IMG/VR virus record: IMGVR_UViG_3300046484_000023
Location: 1 to 42,395 of that record
DNA length: 42,395 nucleotides
DNA from: a virus
Strand: one strand, 5' to 3'
Shown: piece after piece, positions 35,861 through 42,395 of the stretch
Layout of the letters: each line of letters opens with the position of its first letter
Numbering within the stretch: position 1 is the stretch's first letter
Program-made: the position numbers and the translations under genes
The notes under the pieces: generated by a model
Databases searched by the model: none
What the model was told of the DNA's origin: nothing
Seen by the model: the letters and a program-made list of their open reading frames with translations, nothing else

Positions 35861-36619
35861 CTAGAGCTTCACGCATTCAATCGTGGCGTTCTCGACCTTG
35901 AAGATGTTGGTCGCAGACGACGTAGCGAACTGCCCGGTGACTTTGATCGTCTCCGTGATCGTCGTGTCCAAGTTCGCCGTGGTCGAAGGCGCCGTCATAA
36001 TCGAGGCGGTGTTCGCAACCGGCGGGTTGGCGATGGTCGCGGTCTGCCACTGGATCTTCTGGTTTACCACGTACTTCCCATTGGTCCCCGATCCGGCCGT
36101 GGTGACAGTGACGAGCGCCTCGTACTCATAAGTGAACGGCCCGCCAGCGTTGGTCTGCGTGACGAGCGTGAGCACGTTTCCGCTGGCCGTGGCTCCCAGG
36201 TAGACCTTGAGGACGAACGTGCCGGAAGTGGCCTGCCACTGAATCGTGCCCCACATCTTTATGCGGAAGGTCGTGCCGACTGCCAAGAGTCCGGCCGGGA
36301 CCGAGGCCGTGACCAGGTCCGTCTCCGCGGCCGACGTGTTCACATTGAGCTCGGACGTGCGGGAATAGAACCCTCCGCAGCTCAGGTGCGTGTGCCCGGC
36401 GTCTGACAGTGTCCCCAGGGCGCCCGCGATGCCTGCCACGTTTGGCGTGTCCGCCACCCCTCCGGTCGCGGCGATGACGCCGGTCTGAAATGCCAGGACC
36501 GTGCCGGCCGAGTTGACCATGCTGAGCTTGTGCGAGGACGAGTCTATATAGATGTCTTGGAGCCCTGCGATCCCGCCCGCGCCCGGCGCCGCTATTTCGT
36601 CAATCCGAAGTTTCCCCAT
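35861..36619 (-). CDS. Tail fibre/appendage protein (beta-rich)
   Basis: A 252-residue protein starting MGKLRIDEIAAPGAGGIAG. Gly/Ala/Thr-rich and beta-strand-rich throughout, with QDIYIDSSSHKLSMVNSAGT at the N-terminus, which resembles fibre-attachment repeats, and GHTH near residue 75. Follows the collagen-like gene with a 9-base gap and a good AGGAGG. No cleft or enzyme motif. Likely a distal fibre or tail decoration. Confidence 0.6.
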   Translation of the reverse strand: MGKLRIDEIAAPGAGGIAGLQDIYIDSSSHKLSMVNSAGTVLAFQTGVIAATGGVADTPNVAGIAGALGTLSDAGHTHLSCGGFYSRTSELNVNTSAAETDLVTASVPAGLLAVGTTFRIKMWGTIQWQATSGTFVLKVYLGATASGNVLTLVTQTNAGGPFTYEYEALVTVTTAGSGTNGKYVVNQKIQWQTATIANPPVANTASIMTAPSTTANLDTTITETIKVTGQFATSSATNIFKVENATIECVKL

Positions 36620-36628
36620 GACTGCCTC

Positions 36629-37279
36629 CTAAGATATTCTCAAAACCGAATCGCCGTTGAGACGAAGGTTTATTGCCCCGCCAACTTTGAAATATTCATT
36701 TGCGGTGATGCTCCGCCCGTCTTCTAGCGTCACGTCCGCGGCCGGTTTCCTTTGAACTCCGTTGGTTCCATCGGCGCCCGCTGCTCCGGCCGGGCCTACC
36801 AGGCTGGTAGCACTTCCCCACCCTCCGCCGCTCTTCGGGCCGTAAATGGAATGGGCCGTGGTGTCGATGTAAAAGTCTCCGATAGCCCCAAGGCCGGACG
36901 ATGGAGCGCCCGATCCGTTCAGGACTGAACTCCCGTTCGTGCCATCCGCCCCATCAGCGCCTGCCGGTCCGGTCATATCCGCGATGGCCGCTCCCCAAGT
37001 GAAGGCGCCCTTCACATAGACTTCCCCGGTGTCCGTTCGGAAAAAATAATCTCCAGCGATACCAATGGCATCCGAGGGCACCCCGGAGCCGGAATACCAC
37101 TTAGTGCCAGGCGTCCCATCGGTCCCGGCAGGGCCAACCGGACCAGGAGAACCGTCTGATCCTTGCTGGCCGGGTAAGCCATCCGTGCCGTTGACGCCAT
37201 CAGGCCCCTGCGGGCCAGGAGGGCCTTGCTCTCCCGACGCGCTTGAGCGCGTGACTATGCTGATCACATAATCGGACAT
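36629..37279 (-). CDS. Collagen-like tail fibre protein
   Basis: A 216-residue protein. After a short N-terminus ([18 protein letters not shown]) it has Gly-X-Y repeats in three blocks ([46 protein letters not shown]) separated by short GDYFF- and GDFYI-type beta modules, ending in a small C-terminal domain. Gly-X-Y stems form triple helices in phage fibres. Near-identical repeats make recombination likely here. Confidence 0.75.
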   Translation of the reverse strand: MSDYVISIVTRSSASGEQGPPGPQGPDGVNGTDGLPGQQGSDGSPGPVGPAGTDGTPGTKWYSGSGVPSDAIGIAGDYFFRTDTGEVYVKGAFTWGAAIADMTGPAGADGADGTNGSSVLNGSGAPSSGLGAIGDFYIDTTAHSIYGPKSGGGWGSATSLVGPAGAAGADGTNGVQRKPAADVTLEDGRSITANEYFKVGGAINLRLNGDSVLRIS

Positions 37280-37298
37280 CAGTGTGTCCTCAATTCAT

Positions 37299-37327
37299 TC
37301 GACATTACACATACTCCGTGATATACT
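37299..37327 (+). promoter_or_regulatory. Sigma70-type promoter on the plus strand inside the tail-fibre region
   Basis: TCGACA (37299-37304), a 17-base spacer, and TATACT (37322-37327). It points against the surrounding minus-strand genes and drives only the short HNH-like remnant that starts six bases downstream. Confidence 0.6.
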
Positions 37328-37332
37328 GAATC

Positions 37333-37437
37333 ATGCCTAAAAAAGTGATCCCCATCGAGCAGAGATTTTGGAGCAAGGTCACCAAGTACTGCATTTATTT
37401 AATCGTCCACAAAATCAACTGGTCAAAAACTCAATAA
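37333..37437 (+). pseudogene. Antisense HNH-endonuclease remnant
   Basis: A 34-residue plus-strand frame beginning MPKKVIPIEQRFWSKVTKYC. This N-terminal pattern (RFWSKV then Cys) is that of phage HNH homing endonucleases, which normally continue CWxWTG and so on; here it ends after 14 unrelated residues. The start would be leaderless from the promoter above. It overlaps the end of the collar-domain fibre gene. Best read as a decayed, partly deleted HNH gene inserted in reverse orientation. Confidence 0.55.
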
Positions 37438-38270
37438 ATCCGCATAACATAGGTCGCCGTGATGTTGTCCGGCCGCGACTCGTCAGGAGTTCCCGGCGTC
37501 GAAGCGTCCGTGCTTCCCGTGAGGGCAAGCGTGTTCGGGTTGTTGGTCGTACCGGAGCAAGACGGAGCGGCCCCGCCGGTCACGCCGGTGGTGATGGTGT
37601 GGCCGTGGGCCCCTCCTCCGTTGGTGTTCGAGGGGTTGTTCGGCCCGTCCTGCCACCCAGCGCCCTGCGATCCGCTGCCGAGGTTCTGGTACTGGTGCGT
37701 GACGGAATGGACGTGGTCTCCGACCGCGTCGGCCGCTAGCGATCCCGGCCCGTGCGTATGGCTGGCCACGGCTCCGCTGAAAGTGTGCGTGTGGTTCGCC
37801 ATGCCGCCAGCCGTGAGCGTGTGCGTGTGGCTCTTGTTTTGGCTGGTCTGCGTCGCCCCAGACGTAGTCCCGCCGCGGACAAACCGTTTGGCCGTATTGA
37901 TGTCGGGCATGTTCTGCCCCACCATCGGCGAAAGCACTTCGGTGATGAGTTGCCCGTTGCATTCCCAATAATTCGTGGGGAGCTTCGGGACGCCAGACAG
38001 GCTCTTGAAGTACGGGAAGGCGACGCCGATGGGCACGCCCACGTTCATGATCTGCCCGTTCTTGATGAGGTCGCCGGTGATGTTCACGTTGCGCGGGCGC
38101 CCGTTGGACACGTCGCCGATGTCATAGACGCCATCCGTCTCTAGCCCGGTGGTCGGATCGCGCATGACCTGAATGCCGGTAAAGGCATTCACAAGGTCGT
38201 TGTACTGCTCCGGCGTGGCCGGGGTTTGGACCGGCGAGGCCGGTAAAAGTGTGAGTGCTGCGTTTCCCAT
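37431..38270 (-). CDS. Tail collar-type fibre tip protein with HxH motifs
   Basis: A 279-residue protein starting MGNAALTLLPASPVQTPATP. It has a tail-collar domain (GVAFPYFKSLSGVP ... WECNGQLI ... SPMVGQNMPDINTAKRFVRG) and then HTHTL, HTHTF, HTHGP, HVHSV and HGHTI, five HxH motifs, ending RPDNITATYVMRIY. T4 gp12 and gp37 tips have similar HxH motifs that bind metal and form receptor-binding needles. It is the likely host-recognition protein. GGGAGGG precedes the ATG. Confidence 0.8.
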   Translation of the reverse strand: MGNAALTLLPASPVQTPATPEQYNDLVNAFTGIQVMRDPTTGLETDGVYDIGDVSNGRPRNVNITGDLIKNGQIMNVGVPIGVAFPYFKSLSGVPKLPTNYWECNGQLITEVLSPMVGQNMPDINTAKRFVRGGTTSGATQTSQNKSHTHTLTAGGMANHTHTFSGAVASHTHGPGSLAADAVGDHVHSVTHQYQNLGSGSQGAGWQDGPNNPSNTNGGGAHGHTITTGVTGGAAPSCSGTTNNPNTLALTGSTDASTPGTPDESRPDNITATYVMRIY

Positions 38271-38300
38271 GGTGCCCTCCCTGTGATGCTATAAGATGCC

Positions 38301-39563
38301 TTAAAGTGCGCTATCCTGCCCGGTTCCGGCCTGTACTGCCACGACCTGCATGTCGGGCGCAAGGTTGAGCTTGCGGCTGATGGACAGCACACGCCACTTA
38401 ACGTCCGGGCTTATTTTGATCCCGCCGATGCTGGTTGTCCACTTTGAACCGTCACCCCACGACGATTTTCCCCAGATGAAGCTGTTTGCATTCGGGGCAT
38501 ATTGCCGGGGAACGTCAAGCGTGATTAGCTGGTTGTACCGGAGCTCCGGGTTGGACTTGCAAGTGAACGTGATCATCCGGTGCTGGAACCAGTGCTGGAA
38601 AAGGTAGTTGAGCAGAAGCGCCTGCCGGTTCGCGTCGGTCGTGATCCACTTGAAATCGAACTTCTTCTCGAAGCAGTCGTAGCCGTACCGCTGCCGGAGG
38701 TCGTAGGTCATCTGGATGTTGATGATGTTGAGCTCGTTGTCGTCCCAGGTCACTGAGTTGAACTGGAGCGGATTATAGCCCAGGTCGTCGATTGAGACGA
38801 TGTCCTCCACGCCCAGGTCCCAGGACGAGGAGCCGCTGTTCTTGATCGGCTCCATGATGAAGTTGTTGTTGCTGTCCACGTACCACTTGCTATTGCTCAG
38901 GATGCCGATGGCGTTGATCGCGTCCAGGACCTTCTGCCCCAGGAGTGGGGTGATGTTGTTCACGCACCCGGCCACATCGAACCCAAGATTTATATTTCCA
39001 CCAGACACGTTCAGCACGTTCGTGATGGTCGGCTGGCTCATGATCTGGAGTGCGATCTGCGCCATGGAGCTATTCTCAGTGAGGTATCCCTGGTTGACGA
39101 TCTCCGAGGCCATGATGTTGGCCGCCTGGAGGATGCCCGCTCGGAACAGCCGGTCGGGACCCGAATAATCATAGGTGGAAGAGTCCGCTTTAATCACGCC
39201 ATTAAAAACGTAGGGCGTGAGCGCCGTGCCGGGGTGGATGACGCCGCCGATGACCGTGGCCTCGGTGTAGCTTGAGATGATCTTGATCCGCGAGTTGTTC
39301 ACGATCCCGGCGTTGAAGAACCGGCCCGTGGGATCGAAGTCGCCGCGCGTGTTGTCCAGGAGCAGCTCGATCTTGTCGATGAGCTGGCCGGACGTGTCCC
39401 CGGATGTGTCAACCGTCCCCTCGGCTACGTCCACGGCGATGTCTCGGACCCAGTCTGTGATGTCCATGGCAGCAGAGTAGGACGATCCAAGGTTCAGGTA
39501 TAGGAGCACCTGCACCGTGGATTGAAACTGCTCGCGTTTCATGTACTGAAGGTTGGTGGTCAT
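38301..39563 (-). CDS. Baseplate hub / tail-tip protein
   Basis: A 420-residue protein starting MTTNLQYMKREQFQSTVQV. DITDWVRDIAVDVAEGTVDT near residue 35 is a strand pattern seen at the start of siphophage tail-tip (Tal/hub) proteins. The middle has FEKKFDFKWITTDANRQ, and the end has LRYNQLITLDVPRQYAPN. It follows the distal tail gene by a shared ATGA. Function assigned by gene order: it joins the tape measure and tube to the fibres. Confidence 0.65.
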   Translation of the reverse strand: MTTNLQYMKREQFQSTVQVLLYLNLGSSYSAAMDITDWVRDIAVDVAEGTVDTSGDTSGQLIDKIELLLDNTRGDFDPTGRFFNAGIVNNSRIKIISSYTEATVIGGVIHPGTALTPYVFNGVIKADSSTYDYSGPDRLFRAGILQAANIMASEIVNQGYLTENSSMAQIALQIMSQPTITNVLNVSGGNINLGFDVAGCVNNITPLLGQKVLDAINAIGILSNSKWYVDSNNNFIMEPIKNSGSSSWDLGVEDIVSIDDLGYNPLQFNSVTWDDNELNIINIQMTYDLRQRYGYDCFEKKFDFKWITTDANRQALLLNYLFQHWFQHRMITFTCKSNPELRYNQLITLDVPRQYAPNANSFIWGKSSWGDGSKWTTSIGGIKISPDVKWRVLSISRKLNLAPDMQVVAVQAGTGQDSAL

Positions 39564-40342
39564 GCCTCTTGCAGCTCCAGTCCGCCGTCCACCCCGGCCG
39601 CCAATGTGCTGGACGAAAGCGGGATTTCCTTTTCAGACACATCGTTCATCAGGTAAAGCGCTGAAATGCTCAACTGCGGGATATAGGCGCTGTAATATAA
39701 ATAGACCAAGCAGGAGTCAATGATAAACTGCTGCTTGATGGCCTCGAACGTAACGAAGCTGGCCAGCATGTTCTTGAACTCGCATTTACAGGAGAATTTC
39801 GGGAACTGCGGGAACGTGACGAGCTGGATGCTCCCGCCCTTGAGGTTTTGCGTGGAAACGCGCTGATAGGTCTGCACCGTGTCCGTGAGCCCGTTCAGGG
39901 CCATCTCCGCGATGAACGTGGTGATGTCGATCTGCACGAGCTGCTTCTCCTGGTTGGCTGGGCTGGTCGCATCGCACGACACCTTGATGTAGCGCGCCGT
40001 GATCGTGCCGGATCGCGCCATCACGAAGCCGTCGGTGTTCCCCGTGTAAGCCTGGTAGGGCGTGTAGGTGACGTTGTCGGTGGACCACGAGATCGTGAAG
40101 TCCTTGAAGTTGCTCCTCACGAAGACCGTGTCGATGACCCGCGCCAGGAGCAGGTCCACGATGAAGTCCGCGTTGGTCGCGTCGCTGTTCTTTCCGCTCG
40201 TGATGGCGGCCGTGGAAAGGTCGCGGTCCACCGCGAAGCTGAGCGTGTTGGACTGGTAGTCTGTGGACAGCGCGAGGCTGAACCCCGTGACCTTGAAGTC
40301 GCAGAATGACCTGTTGAAGAACATTGCCTTGTCGTTGAACAT
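39560..40342 (-). CDS. Distal tail protein with discoidin-like domain
   Basis: A 260-residue protein starting MFNDKAMFFNRSFCDFKVT. Residues about 35-145 (SDATNADFIVDLLLARVIDT, VFVRSNFKDFTISWSTDN, SGTITARYIKVSCDAT) have the F5/8 type C (discoidin) pattern, probably a carbohydrate-binding insertion. TGATG overlap with the tape measure. Position directly after the tape measure is that of the distal tail protein. Confidence 0.65.
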   Translation of the reverse strand: MFNDKAMFFNRSFCDFKVTGFSLALSTDYQSNTLSFAVDRDLSTAAITSGKNSDATNADFIVDLLLARVIDTVFVRSNFKDFTISWSTDNVTYTPYQAYTGNTDGFVMARSGTITARYIKVSCDATSPANQEKQLVQIDITTFIAEMALNGLTDTVQTYQRVSTQNLKGGSIQLVTFPQFPKFSCKCEFKNMLASFVTFEAIKQQFIIDSCLVYLYYSAYIPQLSISALYLMNDVSEKEIPLSSSTLAAGVDGGLELQEA

Positions 40343-42237
40343 CAGGGCAGCCTCCCCTCTTTCTGGAGCCGGTGCTGCTGCATCGTGCTCTTTACGGACC
40401 AGTTTTGCATCGTGCTCTTATCCATGACCAGGCTGATCTGCTGGCTCTGGCTCCCCTGGTTGACCGCGCGCCGGATGATGGACTTGAGCTGCGGCTCGTT
40501 GAGGATGGCCTCCGGGTTTCCCTTCTCCCCGAACTTGGCCGTCACGCCGTCGCCGGGCGCGAACGCCCCACCCGCGGCCCCTGGGAATGACTGGCTCTCG
40601 ATCTGGCTGATCTGCTCCGCGCCCACGGCCACGACCGCGGCCGTCTCGATCCCTGCGAAGATCGGGCCAGCGATTGGACCTAGAGTGGACGACGACGCCC
40701 AGAAGCCCATGATGGCCTCGGCTGATTTTACAATAACATTAGCCGCTGATGCCTGCTTACCAATCTCAAACATATCTTTGTTTTTTGAGTTTTGAAGTTG
40801 TGATAATTCTCCTAATGTGTCTTTGACCGCCGTTTCTAGGGCTATTTTCCGGTCATGCTCCATCTGCGCGGTTTTGATACGGTCTTCTGCACCCTTAACT
40901 GAATCGTCAATCTTCTTTTTCTCAGCCTCGGCGTGTCGAAGTATTTGTTCTTTCTCGAAATTGTCATTAGTCATTCCCGCCTGAGCTTTAGCTGCGTCAT
41001 CAATTGACTTTTTATTATTTTCAGCGTCCCGTTTAATAGAAACTAAATCGTTTTGAATCGTCTGCGTTTGCAGTTCTGTTTCTTTGTTCCAGGAGTTTGC
41101 AAGTCCGCTAAGGTCAGAATCAAGCTTTTTTTGGTCCGTAACTAGTTTTTTTTCATATGTTTTAGCGTCTTTCTCTTTATCCGATATAAACTTTTTATTG
41201 ATGGCAAGTTCATCATCGGCTTTTTTCTTTTCTCGGGCGATCTCGGCGTCAGCGCGCTTCTTGGCTTCGGCTGCGAGCGCGGCCTGTTTGGCGTTGGCAG
41301 CATCCAATGCGGCATTGTTCGTGTGCAATGCGTCCGTGTGCGCGTCCGTTGCTTTTTTGACCAGCCCAAGTTTTTGAGCCAACGATGCTGCCAGCTTAAC
41401 AATATTTCCGTAAACGCCGCCAATACTAGTAAGTTGCGTAATGTAATCTGGGACAAATTTTATCACTTTATCGAGAATATCAAAAAACGCTTTTTTGGCT
41501 TTCACCGCTCCGAGTATCTGCGGGTTCAAACGCTCACCAATATCCTCCTGAAGTTTATTTACTTGCGCCTGAGTGGCCTTGAGTTGCTCGGTGAGCGTGA
41601 ATGCTGCACCCTGCGCGTCTTTTGTCTTTTCGTAAAGCGTAGCAAGAATTACCGCTGCCGCCCCGGCCTTATCTCCGAGCTTGATGAGCATATCAATTTC
41701 ATCTTTTTGTTGATCGGTCAAAGAAATTCCTGACCGGAGGAGTCGAGTGACAGCGGTTTCCGGCTTATCCAATATTCTTGCGAGGCTCTCCATCGTCGGG
41801 CCAAGTTCTTCTCCGGTCATCCTTGACAATCCGATAGACGCTTGGGTAAGAACGTCTATAGCGCCGTCGCTACCGTTGGCAAGTTTATTGTTGGCCAGGA
41901 TAGCTCCGTTGATGCCCTTCTGAATCCAAGTTTCTTCAATTCCTGTGTGTTCCGATATGGTTTCCGAGAGTTTGGCGATCTGATCGGCTGTTATTGTGGC
42001 GTCTTTGCCAAGACCGGCGAGAATGCGGTCGGTGTTGACCAAGACATCCTGCTTTTCTTCAAACGCCTTCAGGGAGTCCGTGATCTCTCCCTTTAACGCC
42101 TCCCACGCCTTCATGGCGGACTCTACAGACAGACCCATTTTAAGCAGGCTTTCGGTGAAATTTTCACCGAGCTTATCAATGGATTCGGAAACTTCATCTT
42201 TGAGACTTAGAATAATATTTGCTTCGTTATCAGCCAT
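40342..42237 (-). CDS. Tape measure protein
   Basis: A 631-residue, mostly helical protein starting MADNEANIILSLKDEVSESI. Long charged coiled coils occupy the middle (KKRADAEIAREKKKADDELA, KDAKTYEKKLVTDQKKLDSD), with a hydrophobic stretch near the C-terminus (SSTLGPIAGPIFAGIETAAV). It fixes tail length; by the usual rule of about 1.5 angstrom per residue the tail would be roughly 95 nm. The coding DNA from about 40730 to 41500 is clearly AT-richer than either end, suggesting a recombined middle. Confidence 0.85.
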   Translation of the reverse strand: MADNEANIILSLKDEVSESIDKLGENFTESLLKMGLSVESAMKAWEALKGEITDSLKAFEEKQDVLVNTDRILAGLGKDATITADQIAKLSETISEHTGIEETWIQKGINGAILANNKLANGSDGAIDVLTQASIGLSRMTGEELGPTMESLARILDKPETAVTRLLRSGISLTDQQKDEIDMLIKLGDKAGAAAVILATLYEKTKDAQGAAFTLTEQLKATQAQVNKLQEDIGERLNPQILGAVKAKKAFFDILDKVIKFVPDYITQLTSIGGVYGNIVKLAASLAQKLGLVKKATDAHTDALHTNNAALDAANAKQAALAAEAKKRADAEIAREKKKADDELAINKKFISDKEKDAKTYEKKLVTDQKKLDSDLSGLANSWNKETELQTQTIQNDLVSIKRDAENNKKSIDDAAKAQAGMTNDNFEKEQILRHAEAEKKKIDDSVKGAEDRIKTAQMEHDRKIALETAVKDTLGELSQLQNSKNKDMFEIGKQASAANVIVKSAEAIMGFWASSSTLGPIAGPIFAGIETAAVVAVGAEQISQIESQSFPGAAGGAFAPGDGVTAKFGEKGNPEAILNEPQLKSIIRRAVNQGSQSQQISLVMDKSTMQNWSVKSTMQQHRLQKEGRLP

Positions 42238-42395
42238 TGGCTCTCCTCCTTGCCAGGTCCCCTTCGTACTCGAACATCACTCGGAGCACGATGGTGTTGA
42301 AGTCGCACCGCTTCGGGTTGAATCCTTCCGGCAAGCCTTCGGCACCGAACATGATCTCCCAGGGCTCGCGTTTTAATTCGCGCGCCTTGATCCCG
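42230..42395 (-). CDS. Tail protein between tube and tape measure (C-terminal part, continuing to the gene at 1-528)
   Basis: The reading frame of the gene at 1-528 continues here: its last codons are encoded from 42268 to 42230, ending RRANG and a TGA (42230-42232) that overlaps the tape-measure ATG. Bases 42269-42395 repeat the window start, so they encode the same residues as 1-127. GGAGGAGA within this end is the ribosome-binding site for the tape measure. Confidence 0.75.
   Translation of the reverse strand, partial: GIKARELKREPWEIMFGAEGLPEGFNPKRCDFNTIVLRVMFEYEGDLARRRANG
42269..42395. repeat. Terminal direct repeat, right copy
   Basis: Second copy of the 127-base repeat seen at the window start. 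Removing one copy gives a circular unit of 42,268 bp. The repeat lies inside the coding sequence of the gene between the major tail protein and the tape measure, not in an intergenic region as might be expected of a packaging end. Confidence 0.95.

Noticed and set aside
1-42395. CRISPR array, tRNA genes, integrase or attachment site
   Set aside because: No regularly spaced repeats, no T-loop-like sequences with cloverleaf context, and no tyrosine or serine recombinase motif were found while reading both strands.
42269-42395. Terminal repeat as a true packaged direct terminal repeat
   Set aside because: Its length equals a common assembler k-mer and it falls inside a gene; an assembly overlap is the simpler explanation.

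Overview
The window is the complete genome of a tailed double-stranded DNA phage with a siphovirus-like gene set. It carries no ribosomal, tRNA or ordinary cellular genes. Bases 1-127 recur exactly at 42269-42395, and one gene (190 codons or slightly fewer, 188 residues) reads through that junction in frame. The molecule is therefore circular or circularly permuted, with a unit length of 42,268 bp, and it was cut open inside a tail gene. The host cannot be named from the sequence. Shine-Dalgarno-led, moderately GC-rich genes, sec and lipoprotein signal peptides, and a stand-alone class III (anaerobic) ribonucleotide-reductase-like domain suggest an uncultured, probably anaerobic bacterium. The early genes include a protein pair I associate with Firmicutes phages. 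I see no integrase or clear repressor, so nothing supports a temperate lifestyle.

Almost all genes lie on the minus strand, so transcription runs from high to low coordinates. One block starts near 19,990 and runs down through position 1, across the junction, and on to 31,237. It encodes in order a replication initiator and helicase-loader pair, small early genes, a zinc-ribbon protein ending in an RNA polymerase alpha-CTD, a likely small terminase, and an Acb2/Tad1-type defence-inhibitor candidate. A terminator follows, then a portal-MuF fusion, a protease-scaffold-capsid fusion with an internal start, a methyltransferase and two glycosyltransferases, the head-tail joining and tail genes, the tape measure (after the junction), the tail tip and fibres, the large terminase, a lysis-like region, and two exported proteins. 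A terminator at 31,151-31,180 closes the block.

A second minus-strand operon has a good sigma70-type promoter at 31,106-31,133 and runs to 21,792. It holds small unknown genes, RecT with a PD-(D/E)XK exonuclease, an HD-domain protein, an exported transglycosylase-like protein and RusA. No DNA polymerase or replicative helicase was recognised, so replication probably depends on the host, with the phage supplying the initiator, loader and recombination functions. Between the two blocks lies a small plus-strand unit (20,642-21,720): promoter, structured leader RNA, tiny membrane protein, and a DNA methyltransferase containing eight consecutive cysteines.

The genome is heavily colonised by HNH homing-type endonucleases. 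There are six intact genes, one fused in frame to a ribbon-helix-helix protein, and probable remnants at 27,463-27,663 and on the plus strand at 37,333-37,437. They sit in intergenic joints, commonly with 1-4 base overlaps to their neighbours. The features I consider most worth following up are the phage alpha-CTD protein, the fused capsid polyprotein with internal start, the modification cassette inside the head module, the stacked hairpins around the portal start, and the structured RNA at 20,711-20,779.
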